Part shown: positions 22,473 to 31,215 of the stretch, piece after piece | Position numbering within the stretch: position 1 is the first letter of the stretch | Layout: each line of letters opens with the position of its first letter | Assembly: GCA_028641055.1 (NCBI GenBank) | Contig: CM054057.1 | Location: 400,318,541-400,382,540 of the forward strand | Source of the DNA: Alopecurus myosuroides | Lineage: Eukaryota; Streptophyta; Magnoliopsida; Poales; Poaceae | Direction: 5' to 3' | Length of the DNA: 64,000 nt | Notes under the pieces: model-generated | Databases searched by the model: none | What the model was told of the DNA's origin: nothing | The model's input: the letters and a program-made list of their open reading frames with translations, nothing else | Program-made: the position numbers and the translations under genes

Positions 22473-22589
22473 TCTATACTTCTTATAAAACAAAACCCCA
22501 CTAACATGCATTAATGATTTTTCTATCTCAACACGCAAGTTATCCACATAATCCATTCTCCTAACCAATCAATTGTCCATGTCATTTCC

Positions 22590-23628
22590 TGATGAGGTTT
22601 TGACCTCTAAGTTGGCCCGATCTTCACGAATCGACAAGAACGAACGAAGAACGCACGAAGAACGCGATGAACACGATGAACACGAGAGGGGGAATCGAGG
22701 GGAAATCGAGGGCAAACGCGTGGAAACACAAAATGGGGAAGATAACTCGTGAAGCCTACGGGGGATCGCAAACCCAAGTCAACAACACGCTAATTGAAAC
22801 CGATTCCTCTCACCGGTCGGTCCACCGATCCAACAGAAGCCACAAGGGGAAGGTTGGCAAGCACTACTAGAATCACAAGGTGAAAGAGTATCTCCTTGGA
22901 GAGATCTTGATATGGTCCTAGATACACATCATAGGAGTAGCCTCGTAAGAGGACTCACCTCACAAGAGGGATACAAGGCCATATCCCGGAGTTCTCAAAT
23001 CATCCCTAAACCCTAGATCTAGCCACCAGAGTCCCTTATATAGCCTAGGGGGTAGGTGGGTGAAAATGGGGCCAAAACGGTGTATTTCCGCACAAAAAAA
23101 TGGCAGCCCGGCCTGAGGCCGGCCTGAGGCCGGGGTGGGGGCTGGCGCCCTCGGCCTGGTGCCCGGCCTGGGGCCAGGCTAGCCCGGCCTGAGGCCAGGG
23201 TGGGAGGCCGGCTCCCTCGGGCTGGTGCCCGGCCTGGGGCCAGGCTAGCTCGGCCTGAGGCCAGGGTGGGATGAGGAGGCCGGCCTGGGGCCAGGGTAGG
23301 CCGGCCTGAGGCCAGGGGAGGCCGGCCTGGCCGGGGGGTGAGGCCGGGAGCCCCCCTTTTCCCTCCGTTCTTCCACCTCGGAGCTCCGATCTTGACGCCG
23401 TCTTCACCCACTTCCTTCCTAGCTTCATGTGCATCTTCTTGGATGTGTTCTTGAGCATCTTGGGCACCTTCTTGGGTCTCCATGTGGTGATCCCACCTAT
23501 GCATGTAGAGGGGTATTTCATGAGGTAGAGCACCGTTCACCAAGTCACCAGAAACATACGGAGATAGGAGTGAGTTCACCTTGTTGTGTATCGATGTTGT
23601 GCTTGGTTGAATACGGTGGACTACATCA
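22590..23628 (-). repeat. 3' LTR of the non-autonomous element
   Basis: 1039 bp. It carries the last part of the 1410-aa ORF, a GC-rich GGCCTGAGGCC array (23104-23340) and a TATATAAGG promoter motif on the minus strand near 23035-23043. Confidence 0.9.
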
Positions 23629-26600
23629 TCTCCCCCTCCTTGAAAAAGAGTCGTCCTCGACTCTCGTTCCATCCATATGTGAGGGGGATAAGTAATGTTG
23701 ACGACGAAGATGTCGTTGAAGTTGAGCCGCTTGTCGAAGTTCATGTGACGGTAGGCTCGTAGTGGGGGTGGTCCAAAGGTGATGAAGATCATGAAATGGT
23801 CCTCCTTGGATGGTTGAGGAAGATCTTGCGAGGCAGTGTAGTCGTTGAAGTTGAGACTCTTATCGAAGATCATGCCAAGGTATGCTCGTGGAGGGTGTGG
23901 TCCAAAGGTGATGACGATCTTGACATGATCCTCAATAAGTGGATGAGGATGATCTTGCGGGAGCGGTAGAGTGTAGATGAACTTGACGCATTGGTTGCAC
24001 GCCGCTCCATGGGTTGCGTTGTTGATGTTGCTCGTGTCGAAGTCCATGTACCTCGTGGCGTTTGGTGTGTAGTCATGGCGATCATTGTCGTTGACGCGCT
24101 TGTCGAACTCCAAGTGCATCTTGACAAAGGGGATGTAGAAGTGGTAGTCATTGTCGTTGACGCGCTTGTCGAACTCCAAGTACATCTTGACGTAGGGGAT
24201 GTAGATGAAGAAGTCGTTGTCGTGGATGCGCATGTGGAACTCCAAGTACATCTTGACATGAGGGTTGTAGGCGTAGAAGTCGTTGTCGTGGATGCGCTTG
24301 TTGAACTCCATGCACATCGTGACATGTGGGATGTAGGCGTTGAAGGCGTTGATGTCGAAGTGCTTGTGACGCGCCGTATAGATATTGACTTGAGGAGTGT
24401 GGATGGAGAAGGCATTGTCGGAGAAGGGCTTGTCAATCTCCATGTGGCTCATGACGAGCGGAATGTACTCCTTCCAAATCTTTAAGTCGTTGCCGATGTT
24501 CATGCGTTGTGGAGAGCCTTGTGTGGTGAATATTCCATGAGGTTGAGGATGCTTGATAGGGTCACCAAATCTCTGCAAAATAGACAACAAATATGGAGAG
24601 AAAGTTGGTAAGCCGTTAGTGTCGATAAGCACACATGGGGTTTTGCTCTCAACTCTCATCTCACTATTGGTGGCTATCATGGCGATGCCTCTAAGAACAC
24701 TCATGCTTTTTCCACTCATTATGGGCTTGTGGCTCTCACTCACGTGATCGTGGATCTCTCTCTCACCACTCATCTCACTAGAAACTTGAGAGGATACACT
24801 AGAAGGCTCCAAAGTCTTGGCACAATAGGTGTGCGGGTTTGTCGAAGTCGTTGCATTGCTTGGAGTCGGTAGTGTCATAGCATGTGGCGAGGAGGACTCG
24901 AGCATCTCATCTCTTGGATTGATCTCCAAGTGTGGAAAGGGTGGCTTTCTTGGAGGAGGAGGTAGGGTCATGGCTTGTGTCGAAGAAGGCTCCATCATCT
25001 CCGTGATGTGGTAGTGTAAGCCATGCCTTGTAGCATCCTCAAATGGTCGATGATGATGATGATGATGAAGATATCCTTGGTTAGAATGGTGGCTTGAGCG
25101 TGGCCTTGTGGAGGTTGGAATGAGGTGCTTTGAAGTCAAGGGGAGTGTTTCACCCAATTCGTCGCTACATCCATCAATGATAGATGTGCCATTGACGCCG
25201 ACTCTAGAGAGGTTGCATCGTTGGTCATTATCTTGAGGATAGGCTTGAAGAACTCGCGTCAACACTCGCGATGAGTTCACGGCCTCATTGCAATAGACGC
25301 TTTCGTCACCATTGGTCAGCATGTCCAAGGAATTGAGAGCTAGTTGGTGCAAGGCATAGTATTGGCCTTCACTCATGTAGGCATGGTCACCATTTTGGTT
25401 GGCAACCATGATCATCTTGTTGGTAGTATTGGAAACTCTCTTGTGGATGGTCGGAGTTGGCACTTGTTTCATTGGAGACGAAGAAGAAGAATTCCTTAGA
25501 GATGATGGCAAGGGATGAGCCTCTTTCACAAAGTCACATGCATCAACGTATTCATCATAGAGTGGTGTAGTGGTATCCTCATGTGCATGGTGATGTCGAT
25601 CTTGTGGCATTGGACAAATAGATTCGCACTCTTGATGTTGTTGTCGCGCTTGTGGCGATGAAGGAAACTCATGCTCTTGATCATGAAGGTCATTGTTCAT
25701 CCTCATAGAATGTCGCTCATGGAGGTTGTGGTTTGGTGTTGGTGGTGAAGTATCTCTTGCCTCTTGCCTTGACGAGGTAGTGGTATCATAGTGTCCATGG
25801 CGAGGATGATCTTGATCCTTGTCGAAGGCGGGGTGCGAAGAGAATGCACATTGTTGGTGATGATGAGGTGGAGGCTCCCATTCCTCATGTCGGTGATGAC
25901 GCTCATGGTCCTTGAACCTTGTAACATTGAGGAAAAGGGCGCTCAAGTTATTGTCTTCATGTCCTTGATGATGCGATGGAATTCCTTGGTCAAGGTGATG
26001 CGGTGCTTCATCCAATATGGTAGGAGAAGAATCATGTATAGCAACTCCATTTGCTTGTTCTTGGCGAGGTCGCTCATGTGGGTCCTCATCAAAAATAGGA
26101 AGTGAGAGGTCACTTGGAGCATCTTCACTTTCTTGTTGTTGACGTGGTCGCTCAAGAGGTTCCTCATCAAACATGGGAAATGAGAGATCATGAATAGCAT
26201 CCGTGCCTAGTTGTGGTCGAAGTGGGCGCTCATAGGGGTCTTCATCAAAGAGAGGAAGTGAGAGATCATTTGTAGCATGCCCACTTGGTTGTTGATGATG
26301 GTGGTTCTCATAGGGGTCCTCATCAAAGATGGGAAGTGAAGTAGCAAATTGAGCAATCCCACTTGGTTGATGTCGAAGTGGACGCTCATTGGGGTCTTCC
26401 TCAAAGATGGGAAAAGACAAGCCATACGGAGAATTTGCACTTTCTTGGCGTTGATGAGTTCTCTCATTTGGGTCTTCATCATAGATGGGTAGCGGAAGCT
26501 CATGTGGGGAATCCTCATTGGTTTGGCGATGGCGGTCATGATGGAGAGGATGGCGCCGGTGGTCATTGTGGTGGAGTTGTGGGAGGCATTCACTAGAAGC

Positions 26601-27251
26601 CATGTCGAGGGCACCTTCTTGATAATGGCCTTGGTCTTGGTGGTCATTGTGGTGGTGACACACATTTTTCCTTGGAAGCCTTGAATGTGGGCAAGCACCA
26701 TCCACGAAGTCACGTAGACCATAGTCATGAGTCAAGCTTGGATAAGGTGGGTGCTGAAGAATATCCGGTCGTAGAGGGTGAACTTGAAGAGGGTCACCAC
26801 GGCCTTGTCGATGTCGAGGTCGAGGTAGTGGTGATGGCGAGCAATGCTCAAACCAATGTCGTCGCGGTGGTGGAGGATGCGGTGAGGTGGGGTTACCACT
26901 CTCTCCCATATGGCGGTGATGATCATGGAGACGGTCTTGGTGATGAGCTTGGTGATGATCATGTGGAGACTTGCCATTGCGTCGTGGCTTGGAGGTCGAT
27001 GATGATCCATGGCGGTTGGCGAGGATGGTCACTTGGCCTTCAATACTCGCCATGTGATCATTGAATCGAGAATGATGAGCTTGAAGTTGATGGTCCAAAC
27101 GCTCCAATCCATCACGAGCAAGTTGGCAAAGCTGAAAGTGCTCATGGCGGTTGATGAAGTTGTGGTAGCCAATGTTGTTGAAGAAAGAGGTTCCTTGATC
27201 TTCCGAGCATGGCCTTGTGAGTACTCCTTCCCTAGCCATCTCAACAAGCAC
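23019..27251 (-). CDS. 1410-residue repeat-rich ORF of a non-autonomous gypsy relative
   Basis: An uninterrupted frame of 4.2 kb. In order: an N-terminal region with an RLDHQLQAHHSRFNDHM stretch of heptad-like spacing; a His/Pro/Arg-rich region; seven 26-residue repeats of the type LSLPIFDEDPxERP (nt about 25957-26502); a His-rich linker; a protease relic (MSEGQYYALHQL, later SIIDGCSDELGE, with the DGG site lost); a block shared with 20463-20891; seven 22-residue repeats of the type YIPxVKMYLEFDKRVNDND (nt about 24007-24469); a KVNSLL tail and a Pro/Arg/Gly-rich end encoded by the 3' LTR. Function is unknown. I infer a gag-like or accessory protein of a deletion derivative in which repeats replaced pol. 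Retention of a 1410-codon frame suggests selection or recent origin. Confidence 0.7.
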   Translation of the reverse strand: MLVEMAREGVLTRPCSEDQGTSFFNNIGYHNFINRHEHFQLCQLARDGLERLDHQLQAHHSRFNDHMASIEGQVTILANRHGSSSTSKPRRNGKSPHDHHQAHHQDRLHDHHRHMGESGNPTSPHPPPPRRHWFEHCSPSPLPRPRHRQGRGDPLQVHPLRPDILQHPPYPSLTHDYGLRDFVDGACPHSRLPRKNVCHHHNDHQDQGHYQEGALDMASSECLPQLHHNDHRRHPLHHDRHRQTNEDSPHELPLPIYDEDPNERTHQRQESANSPYGLSFPIFEEDPNERPLRHQPSGIAQFATSLPIFDEDPYENHHHQQPSGHATNDLSLPLFDEDPYERPLRPQLGTDAIHDLSFPMFDEEPLERPRQQQESEDAPSDLSLPIFDEDPHERPRQEQANGVAIHDSSPTILDEAPHHLDQGIPSHHQGHEDNNLSALFLNVTRFKDHERHHRHEEWEPPPHHHQQCAFSSHPAFDKDQDHPRHGHYDTTTSSRQEARDTSPPTPNHNLHERHSMRMNNDLHDQEHEFPSSPQARQQHQECESICPMPQDRHHHAHEDTTTPLYDEYVDACDFVKEAHPLPSSLRNSSSSSPMKQVPTPTIHKRVSNTTNKMIMVANQNGDHAYMSEGQYYALHQLALNSLDMLTNGDESVYCNEAVNSSRVLTRVLQAYPQDNDQRCNLSRVGVNGTSIIDGCSDELGETLPLTSKHLIPTSTRPRSSHHSNQGYLHHHHHHRPFEDATRHGLHYHITEMMEPSSTQAMTLPPPPRKPPFPHLEINPRDEMLESSSPHAMTLPTPSNATTSTNPHTYCAKTLEPSSVSSQVSSEMSGEREIHDHVSESHKPIMSGKSMSVLRGIAMIATNSEMRVESKTPCVLIDTNGLPTFSPYLLSILQRFGDPIKHPQPHGIFTTQGSPQRMNIGNDLKIWKEYIPLVMSHMEIDKPFSDNAFSIHTPQVNIYTARHKHFDINAFNAYIPHVTMCMEFNKRIHDNDFYAYNPHVKMYLEFHMRIHDNDFFIYIPYVKMYLEFDKRVNDNDYHFYIPFVKMHLEFDKRVNDNDRHDYTPNATRYMDFDTSNINNATHGAACNQCVKFIYTLPLPQDHPHPLIEDHVKIVITFGPHPPRAYLGMIFDKSLNFNDYTASQDLPQPSKEDHFMIFITFGPPPLRAYRHMNFDKRLNFNDIFVVNITYPPHIWMERESRTTLFQGGGDDVVHRIQPSTTSIHNKVNSLLSPYVSGDLVNGALPHEIPLYMHRWDHHMETQEGAQDAQEHIQEDAHEARKEVGEDGVKIGAPRWKNGGKRGAPGLTPRPGRPPLASGRPTLAPGRPPHPTLASGRASLAPGRAPARGSRPPTLASGRASLAPGRAPGRGRQPPPRPQAGLRPGCHFFVRKYTVLAPFSPTYPLGYIRDSGG
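23104..23340 (-). repeat. GC-rich minisatellite in the 3' LTR, coding
   Basis: Tandem GGCCTGAGGCC(A/G)GG-like units alternate with GGCCTGGGGCCAGG. On the minus strand they encode repeated ASGRASLAPGRAP-type peptides at the end of the 1410-aa ORF. Copy number differs from the 5' LTR array (28990-29215). Confidence 0.85.
24007..24469 (-). repeat. Seven tandem 66-bp (22-aa) coding repeats
   Basis: Each unit encodes a variant of YIPxVKMYLEFDKRVNDNDxxx. The middle four are close copies; the outer ones have diverged. The DNA shows the recurring GTCGTTGTCGTGGATGCG or GTCATTGTCGTTGACGCG cores with CATCTTGAC spacers. Confidence 0.85.
25957..26502 (-). repeat. Seven tandem 78-bp (26-aa) coding repeats
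   Basis: Each unit encodes a variant of LSLPIFDEDPxERPxxxQ followed by a variable 8-9-residue linker. On the plus strand the core recurs as TCATCAAAGATGGGAAGTGA or TCATCAAAGAGAGGAAGTGA about every 78 bp. The last unit (TILDEAPHHLDQ) is degenerate. Confidence 0.85.
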
Positions 27252-28476
27252 AAGTGTATATATAGAGTGTGAAGACCTAAAAGCTCAAACCTCACCTTTT
27301 AGCAAATATTGGAAACTAGTGGACCATGCCAAGAGAAACCGATAACAAAAAGAATGAAGTGACTTGAGTTCGAAAGATCCCAAAAACACGCTCCAAAACA
27401 CACACGGATTATGGGTGGATGGCAATGGGTTAGAAATGTGGCGAGAAAACGACAAATCCAAAGAAAAGTATGTTGTAAAACGTGGAGAAGAACCAAAGAA
27501 AAGTTAGCACGAAAACCAAACCTAGTGGAGGAAAATGCTATGGTGGAAACTAAAAACACACACATAAGTGATAAATGGGGTTAGTGCGGCCAATGGACAA
27601 GCGGAGATAAAATGTACCTATCGAAGACTAAGCTCAATGCAACACCAACGCAAGGAGGACGCTAGCTCAAACCGCAAAGTACAAGAGGCAACAAGATTCG
27701 CAATGTGGCAACCGCTCACTCTCTTCTCTCTTGCAACTCGAAGCTAAACGTTCCTACAAATGAAAGAAATTGGCATCGATCTTTGCTTCTTTTGGATCTT
27801 TTTGCTTCTTGCTCTTTCTCCTTTCTCTCTTTTTTTGATTTTTCGCTTTTTGATGGATGATGATTCCCAAATGCCAATGCCTACTCGAAGCTATTCTCTC
27901 ACAAGCGCAAAACTCGCACTCTCGGTGCCACAAATGCGATGCCAAGCGGTGTAAAAGAACTAGTCTGAATAGGTAAGGTACACAAAGGAATGGGTTAGTT
28001 CAAGCGGAAACAAGTTATACCTATGCGGTGGATGATCTCCGACTTGCGGCCGGTGGATGTCGATGTCGTGTGGATCCGTTGATGTAGATGCGTAGGCGAT
28101 GTCGATGGCGTCGCATAGGAACTTGCCTCACTCAAATCGGAGCAACGACGACAAAGAAAAACAAGATACAAAATCTGTCCAAGAATCGAAGAGCAGGATT
28201 TTTCTGAAATTTTTGCTCAAAATCGAAATTTCTCCCAAATCAAGAAATTGTTTGGAAAAATTCGGGAAAGTGGCTGAATAGAAAGGTGGGGAATGGTCTG
28301 TGGAAACAAATCTGTGAATAAAAACCACGAAAAACTCAACAAATCGAGAGATCGGTCGAAATCCCTTTTGGCTATTTTTGGTCAAATTTTCGAATTTATG
28401 GTGGATAGAAGAAAAATTGGTGGTAGGGGAGGGGGTGGGGTGTCAGATTCGTGTCAATCTAGCTCTGGATACCATA
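27252..28476 (-). other. Leader of the non-autonomous element with primer binding site
   Basis: About 1.2 kb between the 5' LTR and the ORF start. The primer site TGGTATCCAGAGCT lies at 28461-28474. The rest has short ORFs only and no domain; it is AG-rich on the plus strand. Packaging signals would be expected here but cannot be recognised by eye. Confidence 0.6.
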
Positions 28477-29492
28477 TGATTAGGTGTTGACCTCTAAGTT
28501 GGCCCGATCTTCACGAATCGACAAGAACGAACGAAGAACACACGAAGAACGCGATGAACACGATGAACACGAGAGGGGGAATCGAGGGGAAATCGAGGGC
28601 AAACGCGTGGAAATACAAAAGGGGGAAGATAACTCATGAAGCCTACGAGGGATCACAAACCCAAGTCAACAACACGCTAATTGAAACCGATTCCTCTCAC
28701 CGGTCGGTCCACCGATCTAACAGAAGCCACAAGGGGAAGGTTGGCAAGCACTACTAGAATCACAAGGTGAAAGAGTAGCTCCTTGGAGAGATCTTGATAT
28801 GGTCCTAGATACACATCATAGGAGTAGCCTCGTAAGAGGAGTCACCTCACAAGAGGGATACAAGGCCATAGCCCGAAGTTCTCAAATCATCCCTAAACCC
28901 TAGATCTAGCCACCGGAGTCCCTTATATAGCCTAGGGGGTAGGTGGGTGAAAATGGGGACAAAATGGTGTATTTCCGCACAAGAACAGGGCAGCCCGGCC
29001 TGAGGCCGGGGTGGGGGCTGGCGCCCTCGGCCTGGGGCCAGGCTAGCCCGGCCTGAGGCCAGGGTGGGAGGCCGTCTCCCTCGGGCTGGTGCCCGGCCTG
29101 GGGCCAGGCTAGCCCGGCCTGAGGCCAGGGTGGGATGAGGAGGCCGGCCTGGGGCCAGGGTAGGCCGGCCTGAGGCCAGGGGAGGCCGGCCTAGCCGGGG
29201 GGTGAGGCCGGGAGCCCCCCTTTTCCCTCCGTTCTTCCACCTCGGAGCTCCGATCTTGACGCCGTCTTCACCCACTTCCTTCCTAGCTTCATGTGCATCT
29301 TCTTGGATGTGTTCTTGAGCATCTTGGGCACCTTCTTGGGTCTCCATGTGGTGATCCCACCTATGCATGTAGAGGGGTATTTCATGAGGTAGAGCACCGT
29401 TCACCAAGTCACCAGAAACATACAGAGATAGGAGTGAGTTCACTTTGTTGTGTATCGATGTTGTGCTTGGTTGAATACGGTGGGCTACATCA
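28477..29492 (-). repeat. 5' LTR of the non-autonomous element
   Basis: 1016 bp. It is close to 22590-23628 but with a shorter GC array and scattered substitutions. On the minus strand it starts TGATGTAGCCCACCG at 29492 and ends CACCTAATCA at 28477. Confidence 0.9.
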
Positions 29493-29687
29493 TTTCCACT
29501 AATAATTATTAATCACCACATGCAATCTACACATCATTCATTTCTTAAATCATCTAATTATTCATACTAATAATTTTAAACATATACTATGATAAATTTA
29601 ATTTTGCATATTCCCTTAAAAAACACAGTGTATCACATCTTTTATAAACTTTTGTTTACAATATAGTTTCTAAAACGATCCCGCAGC

Positions 29688-29813
29688 AACGCACGCGGTA
29701 TCCTTCTAGTTTACACTGTGAGAGAGAGCGATAAAGAAACCATGATTTTCAACGCACGGGGTATCCTTCTAGTTTACACTGTGAGAGAGAGCGATAAAGA
29801 AACCATGATTTTC
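29688..29813. repeat. 63-bp tandem duplication across a Helitron 3' end
   Basis: Two units of 63 bp (29688-29750 and 29751-29813), each starting AACGCACG and containing GGTATCCTTCTAGTTTACAC. They differ at one base that I can see (GCGG/GGGG). Each holds the Helitron CTAG end plus about 41 bp of flank. Confidence 0.9.
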
Positions 29814-30668
29814 GGCGCAGATAATAAACATGTGAGTGACTCACACTATATACGCATTCCTCTTTTCAGAGTGAATGCTTAGCCCGTATACTCTTTATTG
29901 ATACCCATGAAACGACTAGCCTACGACTCTTGTTTGCCCGACGACAAGAGTAACAATAACGGTTTCTGAACCAATAGCTTGAGAGGCACAACTATAGATT
30001 TCAACTTCCAGGAAATAAACTAGACACAAATAATTGGAAGGAGCTGATGTACATCGATTAGCCGCTATCCGTGCATTCCAGGAAATAAATCAGTCGAGGA
30101 CTTTATCTGTGTTTCTTACTGCTATCTCAAGAAATAAATTAGCAAGTGATAGAGGAAGAGGAAGAGAGAGGAAGCGATACCTGGCCCGTGAGGACGACGA
30201 TGCCTTCTTCAACCGTAGTCATTGCTTCGACGCCGCTCCAGATTTGTCACTCACGCTTTGCTCCGCACCTAGCACGCACGTATTCCAGATCCAGCGCCGG
30301 CGCACACAGATCAAGCGTCGCCGTCGCCCAAAAGCTCGCCGCAGGCACATACAAATTGAATCTTTGGCCTAAACATTTTTCCGACGTCGAGCGTGAGGCA
30401 CGGGAGGCCGGCGAACGCGAGGGAAGGGAGGAAGGTGAGAACGAGGCAGAGCCAATGATGGGGAGGCATGGGGAGGGCGGAAACGGCGAGGCAAGGCAGG
30501 GCAGTGACGGCGAGGGCGGGTGTGAGGGCTAAGAGGGGACGGAAGCCAGAGATGGGAGCTAGGGTGAGAGTGCGAGGGCAGTTTTGGTAACTTGAAAAAA
30601 TTTGTGACGTGACAAAATTTGGTCGTGAAACCCGCTGCTCGTTACGTGACAAAATTTTGACAACCTCT
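29814..30668. other. Intergenic region, possible minus-strand exon
   Basis: A GC-rich stretch at about 30180-30540 on the minus strand could be an upstream leader: at about 30223 an ATG opens MTTVEEGIVVLTGQ, followed by a GT donor at about 30180. No continuation into a recognisable protein was found, so this may be a gene fragment or chance. Short plus-strand ORFs here are not supported. Confidence 0.25.
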
Positions 30669-31045
30669 TGTGTTCGGTTTTGGAACGAGATAGAATGGAA
30701 TGGAACCGTTCCACACCTAGAGTTCATTCTTGTGTTCGGTTGAAAAGTGGAATGAAATAAGGTGGTTCCCAGAAACGGAATATTCCCTTCAGATGCGGAA
30801 CGCACTGGTTTGGTCGAATCGGCCGCACGGGGTGGACGGAGATGGAATGGGCGATAATTAATCGAGTTTAGGAAAAAGTTAATCAAGTTTAGAAATAATT
30901 AATTGAGTTTAATTAAAATTTAGGAATAATTATTCGAGTTTACCATTCCACCCTATTGCAAAACCAAACATTAAAATGAAACGATTTCATGCCAATTTTT
31001 TTGTCCAAACCGGACGGTTGCTTCCGCGTTCCAAAACCGAACACA
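30669..31045. mobile_element. MITE-like element with TGTGTTCGGTTTTGGAACG termini
   Basis: TGTGTTCGGTTTTGGAACG at 30669 is repeated inverted at the right end (CGTTCCAAAACCGAACACA, ending 31045). The 377-bp interior is AT-rich and non-coding. A target duplication is not clear, so the superfamily is open (hAT-like size). It ends 170 bp before the kinase start codon, hence in its proximal promoter region. Confidence 0.6.
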
Positions 31046-31215
31046 CGCTTACATTTCCGAACACAGGGAAGTAAATCCTTTGCTAGACGACTCGTTGTCT
31101 TCTCGAACCCCCTTCTGTCCTCTCCGGGTCCGGAGGGCCTCCGCTCCCCCTCCACCGTAACCTGACATCCAAGCTAGCTACCGCCCCAAAACCATAAACC
31201 CCACTGCTCGCCCCA

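Larger units (their letters stand above)
22590..29492 (-). mobile_element. Complete non-autonomous LTR retrotransposon encoding a 1410-aa repeat protein
   Basis: LTRs at 22590-23628 and 28477-29492 begin TGATGTAG (minus strand) and end in ATCA. The target TTTCC is duplicated at 22585-22589 and 29493-29497. The minus strand has a tRNA-Met-like primer site TGGTATCCAGAGCT (28461-28474) two bases after the 5' LTR and a purine tract AAGGAGGGGGAGA (23629-23641) before the 3' LTR. All cis signals for mobilisation are present, but no RT, RNase H or integrase is encoded, so an autonomous partner must supply them. The single long ORF runs from the interior into the 3' LTR. Confidence 0.9.
22473..29709 (+). 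mobile_element. Small non-autonomous Helitron, split by an LTR element
   Basis: The left end is A|TCTATACTTCTTATAAA at 22473 and the right end is CTAG|T at 29706-29710, preceded by a CCGCAGCAACGCACGCGG hairpin-forming run. Removing the LTR element (22590-29492 plus one TSD) leaves about 330 AT-rich base pairs without coding capacity, a typical small Helitron derivative. Confidence 0.55.

Noticed and set aside
23870..24485. Separate genes of 188 and 164 residues opposite or out of frame to the 1410-aa ORF
   Set aside because: Shadows of the 66-bp coding repeats; open in all frames because the repeat unit is a multiple of three.
30034..30532. Plus-strand ORFs of 112 and 128 residues
   Set aside because: Basic or acidic low-complexity products in a GC-rich block; no homology recognised and overlapping frames.
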